From the NCBI GenBank assembly GCA_910577375.1, contig CAJTLT010000001.1, positions 426,952 to 490,951 of the forward strand: DNA of 64,000 nt. Direction: 5' to 3'. A program made the translations under genes and the position numbers. The notes under the pieces are model-generated. The model was not told the DNA's origin. It saw only the letters and a program-made list of their open reading frames with translations, and ran no database searches. Source of the DNA: an uncultured Christensenella sp. GTDB taxonomy: Bacteria > Bacillota > Clostridia > Christensenellales > Borkfalkiaceae. This document shows positions 1 to 8,204 of this stretch, piece by piece (positions within the stretch are counted from its first letter, which is position 1; the number at the start of each line of letters is the position of its first letter).

Positions 1-285
1 CATACTGTCGAGAACGCTTTCGCCGTTAAGATAAACTATTACGGTCCTCGTTTCATATGATTTTTCTCCGGGCAAAACTGCACTGTTAAAATTCTGCGCA
101 ATTAAACCGCTTGTATCGTATTTATCGGTAACGTCGGTAAACTGTACGTCCTTTACTTCCGAAGAAGGAACCTTCGGCTTATTTTCAATATTTATCATTG
201 CACAGCTTGCAGTAAGCGTTGCACAAAGTGTCAACGAAAGTCCCGCAATTGCCGTACGCCTGATTTTTTTCCTGAATAAACTCAT
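1..285 (-). CDS. secreted/lipoprotein-like protein, C-terminus beyond window
   Basis: The frame is open from an ATG at 285 to the left edge, giving 95 residues of a longer protein. GAGGA lies 5 nt before the ATG. The N-terminus is a signal sequence (MSLFRKKIRRTAIAGLSLTL) ending in LTASC, which resembles a lipobox with Cys at about residue 28, so lipid anchoring is possible. Residues 78-95 (RTVIVYLNGESVLDS) resemble the start of the pro-domain found in subtilisin-like S8 surface proteases, but the visible part is too short to decide. It starts 12 nt after the stop of the large surface protein gene and is probably co-transcribed with it. Function unknown. Confidence 0.7.
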   Translation of the reverse strand, partial: MSLFRKKIRRTAIAGLSLTLCATLTASCAMINIENKPKVPSSEVKDVQFTDVTDKYDTSGLIAQNFNSAVLPGEKSYETRTVIVYLNGESVLDSM

Positions 286-296
286 ATATATCCTCT

Positions 297-3200
297 TTAA
301 CCGATAAACCTTATAGTTTTGTTTTTAACGTCTATTTCCGCCGTGCGGTCGTCGTCGCCCGCCATATGGATAATAAGGCTTACTGTGTTTTCGTTTACAT
401 CCAAAAGCTCATAAGAGCCTTTCTTTCCGTCTTCTGTAAGGCTGCCGTCAAGATAGAATGCGTATTCCGTTTCTCCGTCGGTAACAGAACATACAGGAGT
501 CTCGTCAGCAACAAATTCGGTAATTTTATAAGCACGACGCGCACCGTTGTTTATGATATTTTCTCCGACCGCAGTATAAGCAACGGATTCAAGCACATAT
601 ACCTTACTGTCGTCATTATATTGCCATAAATATATCTTGCCGAAACGACGTGTATAGAAATACGAATTAACGTTAGTATTTGCAACAAATTCACGAACAA
701 CCCCGGAAGTATATTTACTGTCCGCAACTCCGTCAAACTGCAAAGTGCGCGTTTTGTCCTGCGAGTAATACCAAACGCCGTACATTTCGTCCTGAGGCGC
801 GGAATACAAGTAATCGCCCGCTACAAGATAAGGATAAGAAGAAATAGCAATATTTCCGTCGTCAAGCAGAATAAGATATTCCGTTGTATACGACGTCATA
901 CTTCCAGTAATATAAGGAACGCTGACATAACCGCCGCTCTTGTTATAAGTGTAAGTCGCCTCGCCTTCCATATTCATAAACTTACCCTTCGCTGTATAAC
1001 TCAAATCGAACTTGCCGATTGTGAAATTATAAGGATTATCGGTTACCGCCCAGGGAGTTGTGGACGAATAAGGCAAATACAAATACAGTTCAATACTGTC
1101 TGCGCTTGCAGTCGCCTTAAATATAAGTTTGTTATTTACTACCGTAATCGAACCGACGCCGTTATTGAGATTTATAGTTACGTCTTTTAAATTATTATTG
1201 TCGTCGGTTTTACTGTCTGTAATTTTATAATTGAAAGTTTCTGTAGTACCGTCGGTTTTAGTAACTTCCAACTCTCCGCCAATCGAAAGAGCGCTTCCGC
1301 CGTTAAAGCGGTAAATATTTCCGTCGTCGTCAATCAAAGGATATTCATACATTATATCCTTTCTGCCATAAACTTCTTTATCTGCGCCTTGGCTTATCGT
1401 AACGGTTTTCGTATCGTCGTTAAATTCAAGTTCATACTTTACGCCGCCGATATAAAAACTGCCTTTCAATTCATTTTCGGGGTCAACGGTATATTCGTAT
1501 CTTATTCCGTCAATTTCAACATAACCCGAATTACTCGCAGCGCCGTTTTGGTTTGTGTTGTAAATTCCAAAGCCGTTAAAATTGATAATCTTATAACCGC
1601 CGTCCTGTTCTGTTATCCATTCGCCGACATAATCGTCCGTAAGGCGGAAATTACCCGCGTCAACAACCCCTCCAGCAGCAGAACTGTATAAAACGCCGCT
1701 TAAAACGTTATTTTTCAAAGTCAGATAACCGAAAAGCGACATATCTTCGGGATTCAGTAAAGTAACGCTTCTTGCGCCGTCGTCAAAGAACCCGTCATAT
1801 ACGTATATCAATCTCTGTAAAGAATTGTTTAAATTTACTATAACTTCGCCGGTGAGATTGCTGCCGTAGCCGTTAAACGAAATATAACTGCCGGTTTCAA
1901 CGTCAAACCATGTTCCGAAATAGCTGTTTTCATAGCAATATAACTCGCCGTCAACCGAAAGTAATCCGTTGGAATTTATTTTCGCTTCCACACCCGTTTT
2001 GAGTGTCGCAACGCCGTCAGTTACCGAGTAAGTACCGCTGTCAAGCACCTTGTCTCCGCGTTTCAGCGTCCAGCTGTTATCTGATTTAAATTCATATTTT
2101 TTATTTATTGTCGCCGACTTTTCCCACACGCCGATAAACGCGTTTGTCGCAGCTGAACCCGATTTATTGAACTCTATAGGTCTGTCTGCAGTAAAGTACT
2201 CGCCGTCGTAGAGTTTTAAAGTATTGCCTTCCTTAATTCCCGCAAAATGGTATTCGTCATAGAAAAGATTAGGCGAATCCCCTCTTTCCTTGTCGGAATA
2301 TCTTGCAAAAAGCGCGTCGTATAACACAATGTTTTCACCATCGTAGCCGTAAGACGAATACTGTGTCAAACCGTCCTCGTAAACGTATTCTCCAGAAACG
2401 TCCAAAGTCAAAGTTACCGTGCGCCCTTTACCATTATTATAGATATAAGTGCCTGCAACTTCGGAATAATCGGCAAATCCGATATAAAGCGTAGTCTCTC
2501 TTAAAGGAATATATCCGTAAGGAGCTTTCTTTTTTAATTCTTTATCGAAGAAATATCCGAAAGAAGTAAACGCGTCGTCGGAAACATAAGTCCTTTCAAA
2601 CAAAGCGTCGCTCATAAAGAAATATCCGCTCAAAGGTTTATAATAAAAATCTTTGGTTCCAAACGTTACGTTTACAGCCGAAACAGATTCTCCTTTCACG
2701 GTTTTTCCGTTATAATCAAGCGATACCGTAAAAACATTCTGCGCCGCCGCAGAAGTATTAATTACAGGGAGCGCGCCGTCTGTTATCACCCAGTCGCAAT
2801 CTCTCCAACCAAGCGTATTCTTTATATAAGCCGCATTAGGCGCGGAATTAAGATGCTCGCAATTATTTATTACTATAGCACGCTCCGTAACAGTCGATTC
2901 GGAAACGCCCGCAACCAAACCGTCGGTATGCTCGAATTTGCTTCCGTTTGTCGCTTTTGCATAAGTAGACGCTGTAGAAAAGCTGTCCGAAACCACCGTA
3001 TTAAGTCCGGAATAACCAACAATACCGCCGGCAAACGCAGATAAATCAACAGACATTCCGTCAACCGCAACCGAAGAATAAGCTTCGATTTCTCCGGCAG
3101 AATAACAATTCGATATCGCAGAATAATTATCAAGTATACCCGCTATACCGCCCGAACGGAGTGCCCCGTAAATTCCGCCGCAAGAATAACTGTTAGTTAT

Positions 3201-4373
3201 TATCGACTGAGACATTTCATGCTCGGAAAATACAAAACCGGTAATGCCGCCCGCGCCGAGTATATAACCGGAACCGGAAAAAATATCAACGTCTGTATAA
3301 ACTTTGTTTACAACCGAATAAAAAGGAAACAGACTGCCGTCCGTAGCCATAGCGCTTGCAGACTGCTGCGCGCCGACCGCACCGCCTACATAAGAAAAAT
3401 AACCGCTGCCGAAAACATTGATTTTTCCGTTGGTTGCAGAACAGTTTATGAGATTTGCTCCTGCGCCGTATCCTATAAACGCACCGACGAAAACGTTCGC
3501 CGTATCCGACGCATAAGCGTTAATCGTAAAATTATCAAGATGTAATCCGGTTATAGTTCCAAGCGAATCCGTTCCCGTTCCGCTGGTCTGCACATAACCG
3601 AAAAGCCCGACGTAATTTATTGCGTTTGAATTTATAACGAAATTGGAAATTTTATGTCCGGCGCCGTTAAAGTATCCGCTGAAAAACGAAGACTGCGTTC
3701 TGCCGTTACCTATAACGTTCAATTCCGCGCCGTTGCAATCGATATCGTCGTTAAGACGGTAATATCCCTGAATATATGCAGAAATTCCGTTATTTACATT
3801 CTGCGCCACAAAATTAATCTCACGCGCACTTGTAAGCACCCAAGGGGCGTTTTCCGTTCCGCTGCCGTTCAGTTCAATCGCAATTTCAAAAACTTCCGTA
3901 ACTTTTACGGTTACGTTTTCTTTTACCGTAAAGCTATAAGAACCCGAAACCAACGAAACAACGTTGTCGTTTGCCGTAACTCTGGGAGCTTGCGTATAAC
4001 CCTCATCGATAATAAGGCTGAACGTTACCGTATCGCCCTCGGTAACCTTTATTTCGCCGTCTTTGTACGCGGCGTCGCCAAACAATCCGCATGAATATTC
4101 AACGTGGTCTGCACTCTCGAACGTAACTGTAAACTCCTGCTTGCTCCCTCTGAGACCGAGAACAAGCCCCAGAATAAGCGCAACAACAGCCACAACCGCC
4201 GCCGCGGATATGCTGATAATTCTGATAAGCGTTATTTTACGTACGGGATTCTTGACGAAAGGAAGCTTATAAGTCTTTTCTTTCGCGCTTTCCGTTTCGC
4301 GGACTTCATTAGTCACGGTTTCATTGCCGTTTTCCTGTCCGTTAATCCCGTTGTTATCTTTCAAATCTTTCAT
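297..4373 (-). CDS. large membrane-anchored surface protein with GLUG-like repeats
   Basis: A protein of 1358 residues. An open frame extends one codon upstream to a TTG at 4376, but GAGGT lies 7 nt before the ATG at 4373, which I take as the start. Residues 1-45 are polar and cytoplasmic, followed by one membrane span (about 48-74, ISISAAAVVAVVALILGLVL) and a very long extracellular part. Residues about 170-480 carry repeated Gly-rich segments of the GLUG type (for example GYFNGAGHKISNFVIN and YVGLFGYV), as in surface beta-helix proteins. The rest is Tyr/Asn/Gly-rich beta-sheet sequence with repeated W/Y-x-F-G-G motifs. Likely an adhesin or substrate-binding surface protein. No catalytic domain is recognised. 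Confidence 0.85.
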   Translation of the reverse strand: MKDLKDNNGINGQENGNETVTNEVRETESAKEKTYKLPFVKNPVRKITLIRIISISAAAVVAVVALILGLVLGLRGSKQEFTVTFESADHVEYSCGLFGDAAYKDGEIKVTEGDTVTFSLIIDEGYTQAPRVTANDNVVSLVSGSYSFTVKENVTVKVTEVFEIAIELNGSGTENAPWVLTSAREINFVAQNVNNGISAYIQGYYRLNDDIDCNGAELNVIGNGRTQSSFFSGYFNGAGHKISNFVINSNAINYVGLFGYVQTSGTGTDSLGTITGLHLDNFTINAYASDTANVFVGAFIGYGAGANLINCSATNGKINVFGSGYFSYVGGAVGAQQSASAMATDGSLFPFYSVVNKVYTDVDIFSGSGYILGAGGITGFVFSEHEMSQSIITNSYSCGGIYGALRSGGIAGILDNYSAISNCYSAGEIEAYSSVAVDGMSVDLSAFAGGIVGYSGLNTVVSDSFSTASTYAKATNGSKFEHTDGLVAGVSESTVTERAIVINNCEHLNSAPNAAYIKNTLGWRDCDWVITDGALPVINTSAAAQNVFTVSLDYNGKTVKGESVSAVNVTFGTKDFYYKPLSGYFFMSDALFERTYVSDDAFTSFGYFFDKELKKKAPYGYIPLRETTLYIGFADYSEVAGTYIYNNGKGRTVTLTLDVSGEYVYEDGLTQYSSYGYDGENIVLYDALFARYSDKERGDSPNLFYDEYHFAGIKEGNTLKLYDGEYFTADRPIEFNKSGSAATNAFIGVWEKSATINKKYEFKSDNSWTLKRGDKVLDSGTYSVTDGVATLKTGVEAKINSNGLLSVDGELYCYENSYFGTWFDVETGSYISFNGYGSNLTGEVIVNLNNSLQRLIYVYDGFFDDGARSVTLLNPEDMSLFGYLTLKNNVLSGVLYSSAAGGVVDAGNFRLTDDYVGEWITEQDGGYKIINFNGFGIYNTNQNGAASNSGYVEIDGIRYEYTVDPENELKGSFYIGGVKYELEFNDDTKTVTISQGADKEVYGRKDIMYEYPLIDDDGNIYRFNGGSALSIGGELEVTKTDGTTETFNYKITDSKTDDNNNLKDVTINLNNGVGSITVVNNKLIFKATASADSIELYLYLPYSSTTPWAVTDNPYNFTIGKFDLSYTAKGKFMNMEGEATYTYNKSGGYVSVPYITGSMTSYTTEYLILLDDGNIAISSYPYLVAGDYLYSAPQDEMYGVWYYSQDKTRTLQFDGVADSKYTSGVVREFVANTNVNSYFYTRRFGKIYLWQYNDDSKVYVLESVAYTAVGENIINNGARRAYKITEFVADETPVCSVTDGETEYAFYLDGSLTEDGKKGSYELLDVNENTVSLIIHMAGDDDRTAEIDVKNKTIRFIG

Positions 4374-4843
4374 CAACCAAACCTCGTGTATACTTGCCGC
4401 GCGGCATGCCCGCCGCGCCCGTTATTATGGCAGAGCCTTTAAACGCTTACCTTAATTTAGAGTTTGCGCAACTGCTCAAAAAATTCATACGTTAAAATTA
4501 TACATTAAATAAAAAGTAAAATGCAAGTAAATTAAGCGGACTTTTAAGATTAATTATGAAAAAATTCACTTAATTATAAGCAACACTTATACGCGCAATA
4601 AAAAAATACTATTATATATTTAATAAGCTTATGAATGCCGCTCAAATTCTTTTTATTTCAGTAAAAAATAAATTGTGAATTTATACATTTATGCAATTTT
4701 TGAAATTTCGTTTTAAATGAAGAGACCAAGCCGAAAAAGCTTGGTCCCCTCTGAGAGAATATGAAAAAAAGTTGAGTGTATGCGGTTTTTACATTTATGA
4801 TTATAACCGCCTTTTGTGTTCAAATTATGATAATTAAATGAAT
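4374..4843. other. 470-bp intergenic region
   Basis: No gene seen. It holds the minus-strand promoter of the surface protein gene (4497-4526), a GC-rich potential stem at 4396-4421 in its 5' leader, and a perfect 8-bp stem at 4724-4746 (GACCAAGC/GCTTGGTC) downstream of the FAD-dependent dehydrogenase gene. The last lacks a clear T-tract. The remainder is AT-rich. Confidence 0.6.
4497..4526 (-). promoter_or_regulatory. sigma-A promoter of the surface protein gene
   Basis: On the minus strand TTGCAT is followed after 18 nt by TATAAT. This predicts a 5' leader of roughly 115 nt before the ATG at 4373. Confidence 0.6.
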
Positions 4844-6385
4844 TTACATACAATTACGGCATTTTTGGTAAATAATTTCGGCAATTTTTAAACCGTCCGC
4901 AGCCGAACTTGTTATTCCGCCCGAATATCCGCTCCCCTCTCCGCACGGATATAGCCCTTTTACAGAAACGCTTTCAAGAGTAATCAAATCGCGCAATATT
5001 CTTACAGGCGATGAAAAACGGCTTTCAACCGCGGTTAATACAGCGTCAGGGCTTGCAAAACCTTTCAACCGTCTGTCAATGTCGGGTATCGCCGCCTTTA
5101 ACGCATCCGTCGCAATTTTCGGAAGAATTTCATTTATCGGAGCAAAAGCCGTTCCCGCTGAATAAGTCGGCGTAACGGAACGAAAAGCAGACGAATTTCT
5201 GTCCTTTGCAAAATCACCGTAAAGCTGAACAGGCGCGCCGTAATTACTTCCGCCCGCGACAAAGGCCGATTTTTCAATTTTTCGCTGAAATTCCATACCA
5301 TCGAATAATCCGCCACCCCAATCGCTGGCTTTCATCTGAACCATAAGTGCAGAATTGGAATTTATACCGTCACGGGCATAAAGGCTCATTCCGTTCGTAA
5401 CCACGCCGCCGTCTTCGCTCGCGGAAGGTATGACAACGCCGCCCGGGCACATACAAAAAGTAAAAACCGTACGCTCGTGTGCGTGTGAAACAAATTTATA
5501 ATCCGCAGCCGGCAGCATACGGAAATTTTTTCCGTATTGCGAACGGCTGATTTCATCGGCAATATGTTCTATCCGCACGCCAACCGCAAAATCCCGCGGT
5601 TGCATAACAACGCCCAACCCGTGAAGCATTTTAAAAGTATCTCTGGCTGAATGCCCGAGCGCAAGCACAACGTTTTCAACAATAAATTTCTCCGTTGCAC
5701 CTGTAACCGAATTTTTAACGGATATCGCACAAATTCTGCCGTTTTTGACCGAAAACCCATCAAATATACTGTTAAATAAATATTTTCCGCCGTTTTCAGT
5801 AACGAATTTTCTTATATTTTGAAGAACATAAAACAGCTTATCACTGCCCACATGAGGCTTATTCAAATAAAGAATTTCTTCCGGCGCACCGAAACGGCAA
5901 AACGTTTCAAGAACGTCTCTGTTTAAACCGTCGCGCGTCTGCGTGTTCAATTTCCCATCCGAAAAAGCCCCCGCGCCGCCCTCGCCGAACTGCACGTTGG
6001 AATTGACGTTTAACCTCTTGTTTTCAAAAAAATCAGCAATTGTTTCACGCCTTTTTTCTACACTTTCGCCACGCTCTATAATTAACGGTTTGAAGCCTCT
6101 TTCTATTAATCTGACAGCACAAAACAACCCCGCGGGCCCGCCGCCGATTATTGCAACCGTCGGAGGATTTTTCAGCTTGTTAAGCGGCGGTTTAGGTTCT
6201 TGCTTTTCGTCTGAAAACGCAATCGAATACAACCAGAATAAATGGCTTTTATCCCGCGCGTCAAGAGATTTTTTCAGAATTTTAAAATACCGTAAATTAC
6301 CGCCGAGCTTTTTACGAGCTATACAAATAAGTTTATCCTCGCTTTCGTCTATATTCAGTTTTATGTTATCAAGCCGCTTTATCAT
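4844..6385 (-). CDS. FAD-dependent dehydrogenase of the COG2509 family
   Basis: A predicted flavoprotein of 513 residues. The open frame continues upstream into the preceding gene, but the ATG at 6385 overlaps that gene's stop in an ATGA, and MIKRLDNIKLN is a natural N-terminus. An FAD-binding Rossmann motif GGGPAGLFCAVRL lies at about residues 80-92 with the acidic strand end IIERGE. FGEGGAGAFSDGKLNT and the C-terminal PCGEGSGYSGGITSSAADG are typical of the COG2509 family. These enzymes are uncharacterised oxidoreductases and the substrate is unknown. It is translationally coupled to the second flavoprotein, so the two probably act together. Confidence 0.88.
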   Translation of the reverse strand: MIKRLDNIKLNIDESEDKLICIARKKLGGNLRYFKILKKSLDARDKSHLFWLYSIAFSDEKQEPKPPLNKLKNPPTVAIIGGGPAGLFCAVRLIERGFKPLIIERGESVEKRRETIADFFENKRLNVNSNVQFGEGGAGAFSDGKLNTQTRDGLNRDVLETFCRFGAPEEILYLNKPHVGSDKLFYVLQNIRKFVTENGGKYLFNSIFDGFSVKNGRICAISVKNSVTGATEKFIVENVVLALGHSARDTFKMLHGLGVVMQPRDFAVGVRIEHIADEISRSQYGKNFRMLPAADYKFVSHAHERTVFTFCMCPGGVVIPSASEDGGVVTNGMSLYARDGINSNSALMVQMKASDWGGGLFDGMEFQRKIEKSAFVAGGSNYGAPVQLYGDFAKDRNSSAFRSVTPTYSAGTAFAPINEILPKIATDALKAAIPDIDRRLKGFASPDAVLTAVESRFSSPVRILRDLITLESVSVKGLYPCGEGSGYSGGITSSAADGLKIAEIIYQKCRNCM

Positions 6386-7527
6386 ATGCTTTTTAAAATT
6401 GCCTCGGCAACCGTTATTCCGCTGGCAAACGCCCATTGCAGATTATAACCTCCGCAATCGCCGTCAACGTCCAAAACCTCTCCCGCAAAAAATAAATTCT
6501 TTTTTATTTTACTTTCAAGGCTGTCGGTAACCTCGTTCATATTTATCCCCCCCTTGGTTACCTGAGCATAATCAAACCCCAAAGTCCCCAAAACAGGCAA
6601 CGTAAAATTTTTAATAATTGCAATTATTTTATTTAAATCATCAGAATTTGCGCGTTTTATGATAGCCCGCCCTATTTGATTATGTAACGTTCCGCATAAC
6701 AAATCATTTATATTAACTCCGGATTTAAGGCGGGCGCTCAGCACGTCATAAATTGTTTTCTCGTCAAAATCAGGCAAAAAGCTTAACGATATATGAACGT
6801 TTTGCTTGTCCGCAACATAAGGCGACATTGAAAATATCGCGTTGCCGGACACACCGTAATCCGTAAAAATCACGTCGCCCCGCACTTTTTTAGCGACAAC
6901 ATTTGCGGAAACCTCGCATTCCGCGCGTATTCCTTTCAGCGTTTTTATATAAGTCGTATCGGTTTTTAACTGAACAAGCGACGGATAAAGCGGCGTTAAC
7001 GTATGCCCCAAATCCGTCGCAAGTCTATAAGAAGAGCCGTCCGTTTTGAATTGCTTTTGCGCTTTTCCGCCGACAGACAAAACAACCCTCTTGCTCTTTA
7101 TAGTTTCGCCGTTTTCAAGTTTTATTTCAAATCCGCTTTTCAAAGATACGGCTTTACTTTTTATAACGTCAACATTTCCGATTTGAGAAATAAGAATATC
7201 GCACAGCGCAGAAGCCTGCCTTCCCGCCGGATAAACTCTCCCCGCCTCGTCCGAAACAAACATACAGTCAAAAAGTTTTTTGTACGCCGCACCCCCCGAG
7301 CACACAATCTTCTCTGCCAATCTGATATTACCGCCATAGTAATGGTCCGCCGTCATATCTTCGTTTGATAAATTTCCTTGACCGTTACCCGTTGCGGCAA
7401 GTTTTTTACCAAGCCTTTCGCCGGCGTCAACCAAGACAGTTTTTACTTTTTTATTTTTTGCAAGAATTGCGGCGCACGCAAGACCGGAAGCGCCGCCGCC
7501 TATTATTGCAACGTCATAATATTTCAT
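6382..7527 (-). CDS. HI0933/BaiN-type flavoprotein (NAD(P)/FAD-dependent oxidoreductase)
   Basis: 381 residues. The N-terminal dinucleotide-binding motif AIIGGGASGLACAAIL is followed by GERLGKKLAATGNGQGNLSN, the hallmark of the HI0933/YhiN family. The C-terminus has FAGEVLDVDGDCGGYNLQWAFASG, which completes the FAD site. Members include BaiN-type reductases acting on steroid-like substrates, but the substrate cannot be read from sequence. It heads a two-gene operon with the COG2509-type gene. There is no Shine-Dalgarno before the ATG. Instead a promoter ends 6 nt upstream (7534-7562), implying a leaderless mRNA. Confidence 0.9.
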   Translation of the reverse strand: MKYYDVAIIGGGASGLACAAILAKNKKVKTVLVDAGERLGKKLAATGNGQGNLSNEDMTADHYYGGNIRLAEKIVCSGGAAYKKLFDCMFVSDEAGRVYPAGRQASALCDILISQIGNVDVIKSKAVSLKSGFEIKLENGETIKSKRVVLSVGGKAQKQFKTDGSSYRLATDLGHTLTPLYPSLVQLKTDTTYIKTLKGIRAECEVSANVVAKKVRGDVIFTDYGVSGNAIFSMSPYVADKQNVHISLSFLPDFDEKTIYDVLSARLKSGVNINDLLCGTLHNQIGRAIIKRANSDDLNKIIAIIKNFTLPVLGTLGFDYAQVTKGGINMNEVTDSLESKIKKNLFFAGEVLDVDGDCGGYNLQWAFASGITVAEAILKSI

Positions 7528-7533
7528 AAACGA

Positions 7534-7562
7534 ATTTTATATCATAACCGCGCCAAAGTCAA
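7534..7562 (-). promoter_or_regulatory. promoter giving a leaderless flavoprotein mRNA
   Basis: TTGACT at 7557-7562, a 17-nt spacer and TAAAAT at 7534-7539 on the minus strand. Only 6 nt separate the -10 box from the ATG at 7527, so transcription should start on or next to the A of the start codon. Confidence 0.65.
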
Positions 7563-8068
7563 CATTTAAGCTCGCACAACATTTTTTCAAGAGCGTCAAG
7601 GTGCAGATATTCATCCTGTAAAATGCGTGAAACAATTTCTTGTACCTTCTCGTTTTTAAGGCATCTTAACATTTTTTTATAATCGGATATAGCTTTTCTT
7701 TCTCCTATAATATCGTCCTCCAGCATATTTCTTAACGAACACGAATACGCAACATATTTAGATGAATAAAAGTTAAAACTGCTCGGCGGATATTGAGTAT
7801 ATGTAGGAGCGGCGCCAAGCGCAAGTATAGTTTTTCCCAAAAGCTTCAAATGCATCATTTCGGCAACAGCAATGCTCATCAGCGTATGTGCATACTCTTT
7901 GCAACCTTTCAAATCAAAAAACAACGAATGATAAACATACTGCAAAACTGCGTTCAGTTCGCCAACCGAAGTAGCGTAAGCAGGAGATATAATCTGCAAA
8001 CTCAAAGCATCGCAGCATATTCCATCTGTAGTAGGATAAGGCAAATTACAAATCATGGGTTCAAACAT
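7559..8068 (-). CDS. ferritin-like diiron domain protein
   Basis: 169 residues, almost all helical. The four-helix-bundle metal ligands are visible: Glu in SVGELNAVLQY, the AEMMH pair, Glu in IIGERKAI, and QDEYLHLDAL near the C-terminus. This is the E-ExxH-E-ExxH pattern of ferritin-like proteins. It is distinct from the true ferritin encoded at 32.5 kb and could be a bacterioferritin/rubrerythrin-type or manganese-catalase-like protein. No rubredoxin domain is present. The start is not supported by a strong ribosome binding site, and Met5 (ATG at 8056) is an alternative. A strong terminator at 8158-8203 separates it from uvrA. Confidence 0.78.
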   Translation of the reverse strand: MFEPMICNLPYPTTDGICCDALSLQIISPAYATSVGELNAVLQYVYHSLFFDLKGCKEYAHTLMSIAVAEMMHLKLLGKTILALGAAPTYTQYPPSSFNFYSSKYVAYSCSLRNMLEDDIIGERKAISDYKKMLRCLKNEKVQEIVSRILQDEYLHLDALEKMLCELKC

Positions 8069-8157
8069 ACTACCAAAATATGAATTTACCGTAAAATAAG
8101 GTGTTATATTTAAGCAAATGCGTCTTTTATGTTACGCATAGTACTTTATAAAAACTC

Positions 8158-8203
8158 AAAAACAGCAAAAACGGCGGCAATTGCCGCCGTTTTTGCTGTT
8201 TTT
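8158..8203. terminator. bidirectional terminator (perfect 23-bp stem)
   Basis: A 46-bp perfect palindrome centred between 8180 and 8181 (ACGGCGGCAA/TTGCCGCCGT core) flanked by A- and T-runs. It terminates the uvrBA operon and could work in either direction. Confidence 0.85.
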
Positions 8204-8204
8204 G

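Noticed and set aside
3654..4094. Long plus-strand open frames opposite the surface protein gene and other minus-strand genes
   Set aside because: They are antisense shadows with Arg/Cys/Phe-rich composition, no ribosome binding sites and no domains.
4724..4746. Terminator of the COG2509-type gene
   Set aside because: The 8-bp stem is perfect, but no T-tract follows on the minus strand, so it is only mentioned as a hairpin.
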